A DNA stretch of 64,000 nt from Chitinophaga sp. LS1 (GCF_034274695.1 NZ_CP128362.1:3660501-3724500), one strand, 5' to 3'. Positions 45,336-54,304 are shown, numbered from the stretch's first letter. Translations and numbers: made by a program. The notes: generated by a model not told the origin, from the sequence alone.

Positions 45336-45974
45336 TTATCTATATAAACTTAAAGTCGTATCCAGTTTCGCCAGCTTCCCTGCATCTTCCACCATATTCA
45401 GGTGCAACCACACGCTATCCTGTCCTCTTTTTTCCATCTTTACCGCCAGCACATTCTTCTCAGGCATAATCACATCGCTGGTGATCTTTTCAAATAAAAA
45501 GAACTTATCCTGCACAAGGCTAAATGTCGGGTGCCGGTCTATAATGTCTATTGACTTGGTTTGCAGGGCAAAATCTTCATCGATCTGGTACCTTTCCATC
45601 CGGGAGTCAGACAATAACCCCAAACCGGCAATTACCGCCAGTGTACGCAGCGGCGGCAGGAGTAACCCGACTGCCATGACAAAGGGAAAACCATAAAATG
45701 CCGCCAGGTATACCCGCTTTCCGGATACCTCAGGTTGGGTCAGACCATATAATATAATGGCCGAACCTGCATAAAGAGTGAAAAATATCCGTTCCGTATA
45801 GGTACCTTTAAAACCGTACCCGCTAATCAGTAAGATCACGGACAGGACAGCAAAAAATAGCATGGTGAGATGGAAATACCACATCAGTTGGGTGATCACA
45901 GGGGCTTTCACCTTCTTAATTTTGCAGGAAATGGCTGCGAGGAAGCAGATAGCCAGGACGGTAATGGTAAACAT
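45336..45974 (-). CDS. Membrane protein of unknown function
   Basis: This 212-residue protein has four hydrophobic helices in its first 120 residues (about 1-16, 31-52, 65-82, 93-118) and a soluble C-terminal domain of about 90 residues (RYQIDEDFALQ, DRHPTFSLVQDKFFLFEKI, LHLNMVEDAGK). I do not recognise the family. The gene is single, between the thiolase terminator and a strong hairpin at 46023. Confidence 0.65.
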   Translation of the reverse strand: MFTITVLAICFLAAISCKIKKVKAPVITQLMWYFHLTMLFFAVLSVILLISGYGFKGTYTERIFFTLYAGSAIILYGLTQPEVSGKRVYLAAFYGFPFVMAVGLLLPPLRTLAVIAGLGLLSDSRMERYQIDEDFALQTKSIDIIDRHPTFSLVQDKFFLFEKITSDVIMPEKNVLAVKMEKRGQDSVWLHLNMVEDAGKLAKLDTTLSLYR

Positions 45975-46022
45975 AGGTAAGGATAATTCGGCACTAATAT
46001 ATATATAATTTATATTATTTAG

Positions 46023-46067
46023 TTAATTACCTCCTCCCCGACGGTACGTCGGGGAGGAGGTAATTAA
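46023..46067. terminator. Strong palindromic hairpin upstream of pdhB
   Basis: Two perfect 21-base arms with a GTA loop form one of the strongest hairpins of the window. It lies 3 bases before the -33 element of pdhB and about 50 bases upstream of the divergent membrane-protein gene. No gene ends here on either strand, so it may be an insulator or regulatory structure rather than a simple terminator. Confidence 0.7.
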
Positions 46068-46069
46068 TC

Positions 46070-46101
46070 TTTGCTTTTTTCACCATTAAACAATAATTTT
46101 G
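46070..46101 (+). promoter_or_regulatory. Consensus promoter of pdhB
   Basis: TTTG at 46070-46073 and TAATTTTG at 46094-46101 are 20 bases apart, leaving a leader of about 50 bases to ATG 46159. Confidence 0.72.
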
Positions 46102-46158
46102 CCCCTGCCTTTGGGAAAAGCCAAAGGCATTTATCTTTCAAACTTTAAGAGTAACAGC

Positions 46159-47142
46159 ATGCGTCAGATAGCTTTCAGACAAGCCTTACGAGAAGCCTTA
46201 CAGGAAGAAATGCGCCGTGACGAGCGGGTTTTCCTGATGGGAGAGGAAGTAGCCGAATATAACGGAGCCTACAAAGTTAGCCAGGGAATGCTGGATGAAT
46301 TTGGGGAAAAAAGAGTGATTGATACCCCTATCGCCGAGCTGGGTTTCACAGCAATCGGTGTAGGTGCTGCTCAGAACGGACTTCGTCCTGTTCTGGAATT
46401 CATGACCTGGAACTTCGCCGTACTGGCCCTGGACCAGATCCTGAATACTGCTTCTAAAATGCTCGCTATGAGTGGTGGACAGGTAGGTTGCCCGATCGTA
46501 TTCCGTGGCCCTAACGGTTCCGCTGGTCAGCTGGGTGCTCAGCACTCCACTGCTTTTGAAAGTTACTATGCAAATATCCCAGGTTTAAAGGTGATATCTG
46601 TTTCCAACCCATACGATGCTAAAGGTCTGCTGAAAGCGGCTATCCGCGACAACGACCCGGTTGTGTTCATGGAAAGTGAGCAGATGTACGGTGATATGGG
46701 TGAAGTGCCTGAAGAAGAATACATCATCCCTATCGGGAAAGCTGATATCAAACGCGCTGGTAGAGACGTTACCATCGTTTCTTTCAATAAAATGATGAAA
46801 GTTGCACTGGGTGCAGCTGAAGAACTGGCTAAAGAAGGTATCGAAGCTGAAGTGATCGACCTCCGTACCATCCGTCCGCTGGACTGGTTCACCATCCTGG
46901 AGTCTGTTAAAAAGACTAACCGCCTGGTGATCGTTGAAGAACAGTGGCCATTCGCCAGCATTTCTTCTGAGATCTCCTACAGGATCCAGAAAGAAGGCTT
47001 TGACTACCTGGATGCGCCTATCCGTCGCATCACAGCAGTGGATGCACCTATGCACTACGCACCAAACCTGGTGAAACTGTACCTGCCGGATATCGAAAGA
47101 ACAGTGAAACTGGTGAAGGAAGTAATGTACATGAAGAAGTAA
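46159..47142 (+). CDS. pdhB: Pyruvate dehydrogenase E1 component, beta subunit
   Basis: This 327-residue protein is the beta half of the thiamine-dependent E1 enzyme that decarboxylates pyruvate in the pyruvate dehydrogenase complex. Family marks are [54 protein letters not shown] and [15 protein letters not shown]. The alpha subunit, E2 and E3 are not in the window, so the gene stands alone. The ATG at 46159 is preferred, because 46099 would precede or overlap the promoter leader and adds a non-family extension. Confidence 0.92.
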   Translation: MRQIAFRQALREALQEEMRRDERVFLMGEEVAEYNGAYKVSQGMLDEFGEKRVIDTPIAELGFTAIGVGAAQNGLRPVLEFMTWNFAVLALDQILNTASKMLAMSGGQVGCPIVFRGPNGSAGQLGAQHSTAFESYYANIPGLKVISVSNPYDAKGLLKAAIRDNDPVVFMESEQMYGDMGEVPEEEYIIPIGKADIKRAGRDVTIVSFNKMMKVALGAAEELAKEGIEAEVIDLRTIRPLDWFTILESVKKTNRLVIVEEQWPFASISSEISYRIQKEGFDYLDAPIRRITAVDAPMHYAPNLVKLYLPDIERTVKLVKEVMYMKK

Positions 47143-47161
47143 TTTATTTCAGGGAAATAGA

Positions 47162-47189
47162 AAAAGCCGTCTCAATTGAGGCGGCTTTT
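47162..47189. terminator. Terminator of pdhB
   Basis: A 12 bp stem with one G-T pair and an AATT loop is flanked by A and T runs, 19 bases after the pdhB stop. It may also end cysM transcription from the other side. Confidence 0.82.
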
Positions 47190-47260
47190 TTATTTTAAAC
47201 CAAATAAAATAAGTCAGATTAATTTCATCCAGCGAAATCAATTTAATTTCTAAAAATTTC

Positions 47261-48148
47261 TCAACCAAATAAATCTGAAGACAAATACCGATCTCCCCTG
47301 TCACAAATAATACATACAATCACGCCTTTATCCAGCTCCTTCGATAACCGCTCCGCCGCAGACACCGCACCACCACTACTCATCCCACAAAATACCCCTT
47401 CTTCCTTCGCCAATCTCCTTGTCATGGCTCTTGCCTCGTCCTCCGCTATATCCATGATCCTGTCTACCCGCTGACGATCAAAGATCTTTGGCAGGTAAGC
47501 CTCCGGCCATTTCCGGATACCAGGTATCTTAGACCCATCCGTTGGCTGACAACCTACGATCTGCACCGCTTCACTCACCTCCTTCAGGTATTTAGACACT
47601 CCCATAATGGTACCCGTAGTACCCATGGCACTTACAAAATGTGTCACCGTACCTTCGGTATCTCTCCATATCTCAGGTCCTGTGGTTTTATAGTGCATGT
47701 TATAGTTGTCAGGGTTGCCGAACTGGTTCAGCATATGATAACCGCCTTTGGCCACCTGGGCATTGGCATAATCAATAGACCCTTCCATAGATTGCTCCTT
47801 GGGCGTGAGGATCACTTTGGCCCCAAAGGCTTCCATGGTCAATACTCTTTCGCGGGTAGCATCTTCCGGCATTACCAGTTCTATCTCTACGCCAAACAGG
47901 CTGGCGATCATAGCCAGTGCAATACCTGTATTGCCGCTGGTCGCTTCTATCAGTTTAATACCGGGCTTCAGTTCCCCTCTGTCCAGTGCGCCTTTGATCA
48001 TGCCATAGGCCGCCCTGTCTTTCACACTACCTCCCGGATTGTTGCCTTCCAGCTTGGCCAGAATGGTCACATTCGGATTGGCGCTAATGTTCTTCAGCGT
48101 TACCATAGGCGTATTGCCTACCAAATCCAATATTCCTTTTCCTTGCAT
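47261..48148 (-). CDS. cysM: Cysteine synthase
   Basis: This 295-residue PLP enzyme makes cysteine from O-acetylserine and sulfide (or thiosulfate). The PLP lysine is K43 in GGSVKDRAAYG, with the phosphate-binding loops EATSGNTGIAL and SAMGTTGTIMG. The overall length and the NPGGSVKDR start fit CysM more than CysK. It lies 16 bases downstream of cysE on the same strand, so the two steps of cysteine synthesis are one operon. Confidence 0.92.
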   Translation of the reverse strand: MQGKGILDLVGNTPMVTLKNISANPNVTILAKLEGNNPGGSVKDRAAYGMIKGALDRGELKPGIKLIEATSGNTGIALAMIASLFGVEIELVMPEDATRERVLTMEAFGAKVILTPKEQSMEGSIDYANAQVAKGGYHMLNQFGNPDNYNMHYKTTGPEIWRDTEGTVTHFVSAMGTTGTIMGVSKYLKEVSEAVQIVGCQPTDGSKIPGIRKWPEAYLPKIFDRQRVDRIMDIAEDEARAMTRRLAKEEGVFCGMSSGGAVSAAERLSKELDKGVIVCIICDRGDRYLSSDLFG

Positions 48149-48164
48149 CAGTTATATAATTTTA

Positions 48165-48974
48165 TCACACGTTCACTGTGTTCATACTCCCGTCCGCCCT
48201 ATAATAGATCCTGCTGAAAGGGTCCGTGCTCTTGATCAGCCATACATTACCACCGATAATGCTGTGGTGACCTACCACGGTATCTCCACCCAAAATGGTG
48301 GCGCCGGCATAAATTACAACATGATCTTCGATCGTCGGGTGTCTTTTGCTCCTCGCCATATCCTTGTCTACACTCAGGGCGCCCAATGTAACGCCTTGAT
48401 ACAGTTTTACATGCGCACCAATTTCGGTGGTTTCACCAATCACGATGCCAGTGCCATGGTCCATGCAGAAGTAAGGAGCGATGACCGCAGCAGGGTGAAT
48501 GTCGATACCAGTACGGCTATGTGCCTGTTCCGTGATCATACGGGGCAGGAGGGGGACGTGCAGTTTTTGTAAAGCATGGGCTATACGGTAAAATGCTATC
48601 GCATAAAACCCGGGATATGCCCTGATTACCTCATAAAGGCAGGTAGCGGCAGGGTCACCCTGCAACAATGCTTCTGCATCTTTATTCAATGAATCATAAA
48701 TATCTGGCGCCTGCGCCATAAATTGCTGGCTCAACTTAGCAGCATCCGCAGGCAATTGTGGTTGCATGGGTTGTAAAAGGTGTTGCAATGAGGATTGCAA
48801 CATATGCGCGTATTCTTCTAACAACACCACATCTGGCATTACTTTCCCCTGATATTCGGGAAATAACCAGTTGATAAAATTATTCGCAAACTCGTTTACA
48901 GCGCTAGTCGAGGGATAGGCGGTTGCAGCAGCTTGCTGATGCCTTCTCCTTAATTCTTCTAAAAGTTGTTGCAT
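48165..48974 (-). CDS. cysE: Serine O-acetyltransferase
   Basis: This 269-residue enzyme acetylates serine to give the substrate of CysM. The C-terminal left-handed beta helix shows hexapeptide repeats (GIDIHPAAVIAPYFCMDHGTGIVIGETTEIG, YQGVTLGALS, ILGGDTVVGHHSIIGGNVWL). The N-terminal helical domain is long, as in the EpsC-type family of this phylum. ATG 48974 is chosen over the open frame back to 49058, because the latter would overlap the divergent promoter and starts with no family residues. Confidence 0.9.
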   Translation of the reverse strand: MQQLLEELRRRHQQAAATAYPSTSAVNEFANNFINWLFPEYQGKVMPDVVLLEEYAHMLQSSLQHLLQPMQPQLPADAAKLSQQFMAQAPDIYDSLNKDAEALLQGDPAATCLYEVIRAYPGFYAIAFYRIAHALQKLHVPLLPRMITEQAHSRTGIDIHPAAVIAPYFCMDHGTGIVIGETTEIGAHVKLYQGVTLGALSVDKDMARSKRHPTIEDHVVIYAGATILGGDTVVGHHSIIGGNVWLIKSTDPFSRIYYRADGSMNTVNV

Positions 48975-49077
48975 ATGCAAGTGAATTACAGGCCTATAGT
49001 GAATCTTCCTATACCTGAAATTACGTAAAAGTCCATAAAAGTAGTAGATAAATATCAAATTGATCGATGAAACCCGA

Positions 49078-49110
49078 TTTGCTACCCAATCCTTTTTTAT
49101 ATTATTTTTG
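49078..49110 (+). promoter_or_regulatory. Consensus promoter of the NtrC-like regulator gene
   Basis: TTTG at 49078-49081 and TATTTTTG at 49103-49110 are separated by 21 bases. The leader to ATG 49135 is about 20 bases. Confidence 0.72.
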
Positions 49111-49134
49111 CCTGTTGTTCACCAAAACCAAGAT

Positions 49135-50319
49135 ATGGCCAACATTCTGATAATAGATGACGAAAAAAGTATCCGCAAAACACTGTCGGAGATCTTAAGC
49201 TACGAAGGTTACAAGGTAGACGAAGCTGCTGACGGCGCCGAAGGCTTTAAGATGTTCAAAGAAAAGCAGTATGATGCGGTCCTTTGCGATATTAAAATGC
49301 CTAAAATGGATGGGCTGGAATTTCTGGAAAAAGCAAAAGAAGCAAATCCGGATGTTCCCATTGTGATGGTGTCAGGCCATGGCAATATCGATACAGCGGT
49401 GGATGCCGTGAAAAAAGGAGCCTATGATTATATCTCCAAACCTCCGGATCTGAACAGGTTGTTAGTCACCCTGCGCAACGCGATGGACAAAAGTACCCTG
49501 GTGGCAGAAACCAAAGTACTCCGCCGCAAAGTGAACAGAACCCAGGAAATGATCGGCCAGTCAGCTCCTATCCTGAAGATCAGGGAAACCATCGAAAAGG
49601 TGGCGCCTACTGATGCCCGTGTACTGGTAACCGGTGAAAACGGGGTAGGTAAGGAACTGGTAGCCCGCTGGCTCCATGAGCGTAGCCACCGTGCTTCCGG
49701 CCCTATCATAGAAGTAAACTGCGCTGCTATTCCAAGCGAACTGATAGAAAGTGAGCTCTTTGGTCATGAAAAAGGTTCCTTCACCTCTGCCGTAAAGCAA
49801 CGTATCGGTAAATTCGAACAGGCCAGCGGTGGTACCCTCTTCCTTGACGAAATTGGCGATATGAGCCTCAGTGCACAGGCCAAGGTACTCCGTGCCTTGC
49901 AGGAAGGTAAGATCACCCGCGTAGGTGGCGATAAGGAGATCAGCGTAGATGTTCGTGTGGTAGCCGCTACCAACAAAGACCTGCTGAAAGAAGTGGAAGA
50001 CAAGAACTTCCGTCTGGACCTGTATCACCGTCTCTCCGTGATCCTGATTCACGTACCTTCTCTGAACGATCGTCGTGACGACATCCCTGCCCTGGTAGAA
50101 CACTTCCTGGAAAGTGCCTGTCAGGAATATGGTATGGCAAAGAAAGGTATTGAGAAGGATGCCATGAAAGCGCTCCAAAACCACAACTGGTCCGGTAATA
50201 TCCGTGAACTGGGCAACGTGGTAGCGAGATTGGTCATTCTTTCCGGCAAGACCATCACTTCTGAAGATGTAGTGGACTATGTAGTGCCTAACAGAGAAAA
50301 GAAGAAAGTGAATGCATAA
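49135..50319 (+). CDS. NtrC-like response regulator without DNA-binding domain
   Basis: This 394-residue protein has a receiver domain (1-120, phospho-acceptor D52 in VLCDIKMPKMDG) and an AAA+ sigma-54-activator-type ATPase (about 140-375: Walker A GENGVGKEL, Walker B GGTLFLDEIGDM, R-finger region). The loop that normally reads GAFTGA and touches sigma-54 reads GSFTSA here, and the protein ends at residue 394 with no Fis-type helix-turn-helix. It may act from solution or not use sigma-54 at all. No histidine kinase is adjacent. Confidence 0.88.
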   Translation: MANILIIDDEKSIRKTLSEILSYEGYKVDEAADGAEGFKMFKEKQYDAVLCDIKMPKMDGLEFLEKAKEANPDVPIVMVSGHGNIDTAVDAVKKGAYDYISKPPDLNRLLVTLRNAMDKSTLVAETKVLRRKVNRTQEMIGQSAPILKIRETIEKVAPTDARVLVTGENGVGKELVARWLHERSHRASGPIIEVNCAAIPSELIESELFGHEKGSFTSAVKQRIGKFEQASGGTLFLDEIGDMSLSAQAKVLRALQEGKITRVGGDKEISVDVRVVAATNKDLLKEVEDKNFRLDLYHRLSVILIHVPSLNDRRDDIPALVEHFLESACQEYGMAKKGIEKDAMKALQNHNWSGNIRELGNVVARLVILSGKTITSEDVVDYVVPNREKKKVNA

Positions 50320-50323
50320 TATT

Positions 50324-50359
50324 AAAAAACGCTTCTGCTGTTCAGCAGAAGCGTTTTTT
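50324..50359. terminator. Terminator after the regulator gene
   Basis: A perfect 16 bp stem (50324-50339 and 50344-50359) with a GTTC loop is flanked by A and T runs. The next gene starts 18 bases later. Confidence 0.88.
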
Positions 50360-50376
50360 CCAATTTGTTAATCACC

Positions 50377-51039
50377 ATGGCCAAACACCTATACTTGTTA
50401 AGTGGTATGGGCTCCGATGAACGGGTGTTTCAGAACATTACTTTTCCGGATCAGTATATCGTCCATTTCATTCCCTGGCTCACCCCACTGCCGGACGAAA
50501 CCCTTGCCGGCTACGCTTCCCGCATGACAGCACATATTCCTGCCGATGAAGATATTACCCTGGTGGGTGTATCCCTGGGAGGTATGCTATCAGTCGAAAT
50601 AGCCCGCCAGCGCCCTGTGCGCAAAGTGATCCTGATCAGCAGTATCAAGACCACCGCAGAGCGCCCTGCCTATTTCAACCTGGTACGTCGTACCCGCCTG
50701 CTGACGTTACTGGCTTTGCCGGATGCCATCCTTTTTGGAAAGCACCGGGACCTGATGATCCCCTTCTTTTTGAATGCAGAATCACCGGCAGAGAAGGAAT
50801 TACTCCTGGATTATGCGAGAAATACGGACTTTGTGTACCTCCGTTGGGCCATAAAGATCCTCATCGGTTGGGAAAATGAAGTGATACCTTCCTCTCTGGT
50901 GCACATCCATGGCGGTAAAGACCTAACTTTACCGATCAGTACTGTCAAAGCGGATTACGTGATCCCCGATGGCGGTCACTTTATGGTATATAACCGGGCA
51001 AAGGAAATTACCGACATACTAAAAAACGAGCTGAACTAA
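50377..51039 (+). CDS. Alpha/beta hydrolase
   Basis: This 220-residue hydrolase has the nucleophile elbow GVSLGG (S66), a probable acid D182 (HGGKD) and H201 (PDGGHFMVY), a complete catalytic triad. No signal peptide is present, so it is cytosolic. The substrate cannot be told from sequence; relatives are esterases and thioesterases. The ATG at 50377 is preferred over a TTG at 50365. Confidence 0.82.
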   Translation: MAKHLYLLSGMGSDERVFQNITFPDQYIVHFIPWLTPLPDETLAGYASRMTAHIPADEDITLVGVSLGGMLSVEIARQRPVRKVILISSIKTTAERPAYFNLVRRTRLLTLLALPDAILFGKHRDLMIPFFLNAESPAEKELLLDYARNTDFVYLRWAIKILIGWENEVIPSSLVHIHGGKDLTLPISTVKADYVIPDGGHFMVYNRAKEITDILKNELN

Positions 51040-51104
51040 ACAGTATTAAAATATTTTAAGAAAACTTTTATCTGTTATTCAGTAGCTTGCAAACAACAGA
51101 ATAT

Positions 51105-51112
51105 TATATTTG
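51105..51112 (+). promoter_or_regulatory. -7 element (TATATTTG) of lepB
   Basis: TATATTTG lies 29 bases before the lepB ATG at 51142. The nearest TTG (51087-51089) is only 15 bases upstream, so the -33 element is not convincing. Confidence 0.45.
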
Positions 51113-51141
51113 TAAAATTAACTATCTTAAACACCATCTGA

Positions 51142-52323
51142 ATGAACCTGGCTTTTTGGAAGAAGAATAACGAGGGTCAGCCAAAGAAGAAAAAATCTGC
51201 AATAAGAGAGTGGTTTGATGCAGCCATATTCGCTATCATCGCTGCTACCCTGATCCGCACTTTTATTTTTGAGGCATATACAATTCCTACCCCGTCTATG
51301 GAAAAAACTTTGCTTGTGAACGACTTCCTGTTCGTAAGCAAGATCAGTTACGGCCCACGTATCCCAATGACGCCACTGGCAGTACCATTTACCCATCACA
51401 CCCTGCCGTTTACAAAGTATTCCAAAGCCTATTCTGAAGCAGTACACTGGAAATACAGACGTTTACCTGGATTCTCTGATGTAAAACGCTATGATGTAGT
51501 GGTGTTCAACTTCCCTGAAGGTGATACAGTGGCCCTGGAAAACCAGGACCAGAGCTACTACCAGATGGTGCGTGCTTATGGCCGCGAAACAGTGTGGGAG
51601 CAGAATCACGTGATTTCCCGCCCTGTGGATAAAAGAGAAAACTATATTAAGAGATGTATGGCTGTTGCAGGCGATACCCTCACTATAAAAGAAGGTGTTG
51701 TATACATCAACGGGCAGCAGGCGCCTATTCCATCAGAAAGTGAGCGCCGTTACTGGGTAACCACTACAGGTGATGCCCTGAACCCTTCCCGTCTGGATGA
51801 AATGGATATCGACGCAGGTACGGATGGTCCTTACGATTCTGTTAAGTACAGGTACAACCTGACACCAGCAGCAGCAGCGATCCTGAAGTCCTGGCCGGTG
51901 GTAACGAACCTCGTACCATTTGTAAATCCAAATCCTGAAGAAGTGGCTGTGTTCCCACATGATACTGCACACTACCACTGGACAGAACATAATTTCGGCC
52001 CGCTGTACATTCCTAAGAAAGGTGAAACCGTAAAGATCGATGCCACTACTATTGCTTTCTATGACCGTATTATCAGCGTGTACGAAGGCAATAAGCTGGA
52101 AAACAGGAACGGTCAGATCTTTATCAATGACCAACCTGCTACCTCCTATACATTCAAAATGAACTATTACTGGATGATGGGGGATAACCGCGATAACTCA
52201 CTGGATTCCCGCTACTGGGGTTTTGTGCCGGAAGATCATGTGGTAGGTAAAGCGTGGTTGATCTGGATGAGCTATGGTAAAGGCAGTATTCGCTGGAGCC
52301 GTCTGTTCAGAACAATTAAGTAG
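51142..52323 (+). CDS. lepB: Signal peptidase I
   Basis: This 393-residue inner membrane protease removes signal peptides from exported proteins. It has one N-terminal membrane helix (about 26-46), the catalytic serine S52 in IPTPSMEKTLL, the catalytic lysine in NYIKRCMAVAGD near residue 172 and the C-terminal MMGDNRDNSLDSRYWGFV box. The large insertions between the boxes make it longer than E. coli LepB (324 residues), as is usual in Bacteroidota. It is monocistronic. Confidence 0.95.
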   Translation: MNLAFWKKNNEGQPKKKKSAIREWFDAAIFAIIAATLIRTFIFEAYTIPTPSMEKTLLVNDFLFVSKISYGPRIPMTPLAVPFTHHTLPFTKYSKAYSEAVHWKYRRLPGFSDVKRYDVVVFNFPEGDTVALENQDQSYYQMVRAYGRETVWEQNHVISRPVDKRENYIKRCMAVAGDTLTIKEGVVYINGQQAPIPSESERRYWVTTTGDALNPSRLDEMDIDAGTDGPYDSVKYRYNLTPAAAAILKSWPVVTNLVPFVNPNPEEVAVFPHDTAHYHWTEHNFGPLYIPKKGETVKIDATTIAFYDRIISVYEGNKLENRNGQIFINDQPATSYTFKMNYYWMMGDNRDNSLDSRYWGFVPEDHVVGKAWLIWMSYGKGSIRWSRLFRTIK

Positions 52324-52334
52324 TCCAATTAAAA

Positions 52335-52379
52335 TTCAACACAAAAGCCATTGCCGCAGGCAATGGCTTTTGTGTTGAA
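52335..52379. terminator. Strong terminator of lepB
   Basis: A perfect 21 bp stem with a GCA loop lies 12 bases after the lepB stop. A dispersed repeat copy begins 6 bases later. Confidence 0.85.
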
Positions 52380-52384
52380 AATGC

Positions 52385-52424
52385 TTTTCATTCCCCATTG
52401 GTGAATTCCCTTTTTCATGAATGT
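52385..52424 (+). repeat. Dispersed 40-base repeat, copy A
   Basis: This 40-base segment is repeated in inverse orientation at 54255-54294 with one mismatch, and in diverged form at 59212-59250. A shortened copy lies just downstream at 52440-52469. It has a CATTCCCCATTGGTGAATTC core and lies outside genes, next to the lepB terminator. Confidence 0.8.
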
Positions 52425-52439
52425 CTTGTTGGGAATAGG

Positions 52440-52469
52440 TTTTATTCCCGTTGGTGAATTCCTTCTTCA
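52440..52469 (+). repeat. Dispersed repeat, partial copy B
   Basis: This copy shares the ATTCCC-TTGGTGAATTCC core with copy A but lacks the far end. It lies 15 bases after copy A in the same orientation, so the two look like a tandem pair. Confidence 0.65.
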
Positions 52470-52564
52470 AAAGAGTTTTTTGTCAGTGTATTCCTTCAGT
52501 TCGTCAGTTCTTTTTCGTCTCCCTATCCCGCTTCCCGTTCTTTGTGTTATAAAATCAATAACAC

Positions 52565-53050
52565 ATGAAAGCCTTCTTCCTTTGTAGTTTTTGTTTGATC
52601 AGTAGTCATCTGTTCGCCCAGGTAGCCGATACCAGCGCCCTTTATAAAGCCATCAAAACGGGTGACAGCCTGATCTTCGATATCGGTTTCAACACCTGCA
52701 ACCTCGCACCCTACAATGACATCTTCGCAGATGATTTCCGTTTTTATCATGATAAAGGGGGTATCACCTTTGGCAAAGCAGCCTTTATCGAAAGCATGCA
52801 AACCGGCATCTGCAAAAAGGAGAATAAGTTAGAAAGGTTTTTAGTTCCCGGTACACTACAGGTCTTTCCATTGGCAAACAATGGTGTACTCTATGGTGCT
52901 ATTGAAAATGGTGACCATGCCTTTTTTAGCACAGAGAAAGGAAAGCCCCGTTACCAGACAGGTGTGGCGAGATTCACAATCGTCTGGCTATTGGTCGATG
53001 GAAAGTGGAAAGCGACCGAAGCATTGAGCTATGATCATCGTGCAAAGTAG
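52565..53050 (+). CDS. Secreted DUF4440/NTF2-like protein
   Basis: This 161-residue protein has a signal peptide ending near SHLFAQ (residue 19). The mature domain has the NTF2-like pattern: an N-terminal helix pair (ALYKAIKTGDSLIFDIGF), NDIFADDFRFYHDKGG and the strands ARFTIVWLLVDGKWKATEAL. Family members bind small ligands or act as enzymes of unknown substrate. It stands alone between lepB and cdd. Confidence 0.78.
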   Translation: MKAFFLCSFCLISSHLFAQVADTSALYKAIKTGDSLIFDIGFNTCNLAPYNDIFADDFRFYHDKGGITFGKAAFIESMQTGICKKENKLERFLVPGTLQVFPLANNGVLYGAIENGDHAFFSTEKGKPRYQTGVARFTIVWLLVDGKWKATEALSYDHRAK

Positions 53051-53092
53051 CTGGCTACAGGCCTTTCATCCATTTTTTTCGTAATTTCAGGT

Positions 53093-53581
53093 ATGGACAA
53101 TCAAAAATTTACATTCGAATACACCTCTTACAATGATAGTAGCGAGCTCTCTCAGGCAGATGAAAAACTGCTCAACGAAGCCCGCAAAGTCACGGAAAAC
53201 GCCTATGCACCTTACTCCAATTTTTACGTAGGCGCCATCATTCAATTAGAGAATGGAGCAACCGTACCCGGTACCAACCAGGAAAACGCGAGTTACCCTG
53301 TAGGTATCTGTGCAGAAAGAACGGCCTTGTCAACTGCGTCTTCCTTATATCCCGGCGTAGGCATCGATACCATCGCTGTTAGTTATAACAACAAGAACGG
53401 TGGTAAGAATGACGCCCCCATTTCTCCCTGTGGCATCTGCCGCCAGACCATTTCTGAATACGAAAACAGGCAACATAAACCTATCCGTATCATCATGAGT
53501 GGACAGAGCGGGAAAGTGTACATCCTGCAGACAGCCCAATACCTGCTGCCATTCGGATTCACTGCTGAAGATATGGAGTAG
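53093..53581 (+). CDS. cdd: Cytidine deaminase
   Basis: This 162-residue zinc enzyme converts cytidine to uridine. The catalytic motifs are GICAERTALS (C73 zinc ligand, E75 proton shuttle) and PCGICRQTI (C113, C116 zinc ligands). It is of the short homotetrameric type with a substrate-binding FYVGAIIQL segment. It lies 42 bases after the DUF4440 gene without a clear terminator, so it may be cotranscribed with it. Confidence 0.93.
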   Translation: MDNQKFTFEYTSYNDSSELSQADEKLLNEARKVTENAYAPYSNFYVGAIIQLENGATVPGTNQENASYPVGICAERTALSTASSLYPGVGIDTIAVSYNNKNGGKNDAPISPCGICRQTISEYENRQHKPIRIIMSGQSGKVYILQTAQYLLPFGFTAEDME

Positions 53582-53617
53582 AGAGAATTTGATTATCTTT
53601 ACGGACTACTCGAACCT

Positions 53618-54232
53618 ATGTTGTATATCCGTATCCTATGTATGCTTGTGCTGGCATTGCTCACTGTGCACACTACTTACAGCCGCACGCGTTATTCTCT
53701 GATTCCATGCAAAACGGAATTTCCACCCTTATGTCCAGCTATCACATATTATCATAGTGACGGTCCGGGTGGCGACAGCTCTTACCTGCATACCATCAAA
53801 GCAGCCATAGAAAAGGAACCGAAGGAACCACTTTTCTACTATGCTTTAGGTGTGATCTATTTTAATAACCGGCAGTTTGCCGAAGCCGTATCGGCATTTG
53901 AAGCAGCAGCAGACAATGGGTACAAACGCGATGCAGATTATTATCTTCACATAGGTACTGCCTGTCTGCAATCCAAACAATATATTAAAGGTATTCGCCA
54001 CCTGCATCGCTGTCTGGACCTACGTCCAAAGGATACAGCAGCCATTCAGGCGATTGCGCAGAATAGTTATGTAAATGGGGATTATCAGCAGGCGATCACT
54101 TACTGGCAGCAATTATTAAACATTCAACCAGAAAATGCCTTTGCAAGGTTTATGCTGGGAAAATCATATATCAGTCACGGTGATACAAAAAAAGGAGAGG
54201 AGTTGTGTGACCAGGCGACTACTAGCTTATAA
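53618..54232 (+). CDS. Secreted or anchored TPR protein
   Basis: This 204-residue protein has a hydrophobic N-terminus (about 3-20, a signal or anchor) and TPR repeats from about 65 to 195 (FYYALGVIYFNNRQFAEAVSAFEAA, YYLHIGTACLQSKQYIKGIRHLHRC, NPENAFARFMLGKSYISHGDTKKG). TPRs bind protein partners; none is identified. It follows cdd by 36 bases and ends before a dispersed-repeat copy. Confidence 0.8.
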   Translation: MLYIRILCMLVLALLTVHTTYSRTRYSLIPCKTEFPPLCPAITYYHSDGPGGDSSYLHTIKAAIEKEPKEPLFYYALGVIYFNNRQFAEAVSAFEAAADNGYKRDADYYLHIGTACLQSKQYIKGIRHLHRCLDLRPKDTAAIQAIAQNSYVNGDYQQAITYWQQLLNIQPENAFARFMLGKSYISHGDTKKGEELCDQATTSL

Positions 54233-54254
54233 TCACTGCAAGCTTATAATAAAA

Positions 54255-54294
54255 ACATTCATGAAAGAGGGAATTCACCAATGGGGAATGAAAA
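54255..54294 (-). repeat. Dispersed 40-base repeat, copy C (inverse)
   Basis: The reverse complement equals copy A at 39 of 40 positions. It lies between the TPR gene and the bidirectional terminator at 54305. Confidence 0.8.
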
Positions 54295-54304
54295 CTATTT
54301 TCAG

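Noticed and set aside
46023..46067. Simple terminator of the minus-strand membrane protein
   Set aside because: That gene starts at 45974 and is transcribed away from the hairpin, so the hairpin cannot end it; kept as a structure of unclear role.
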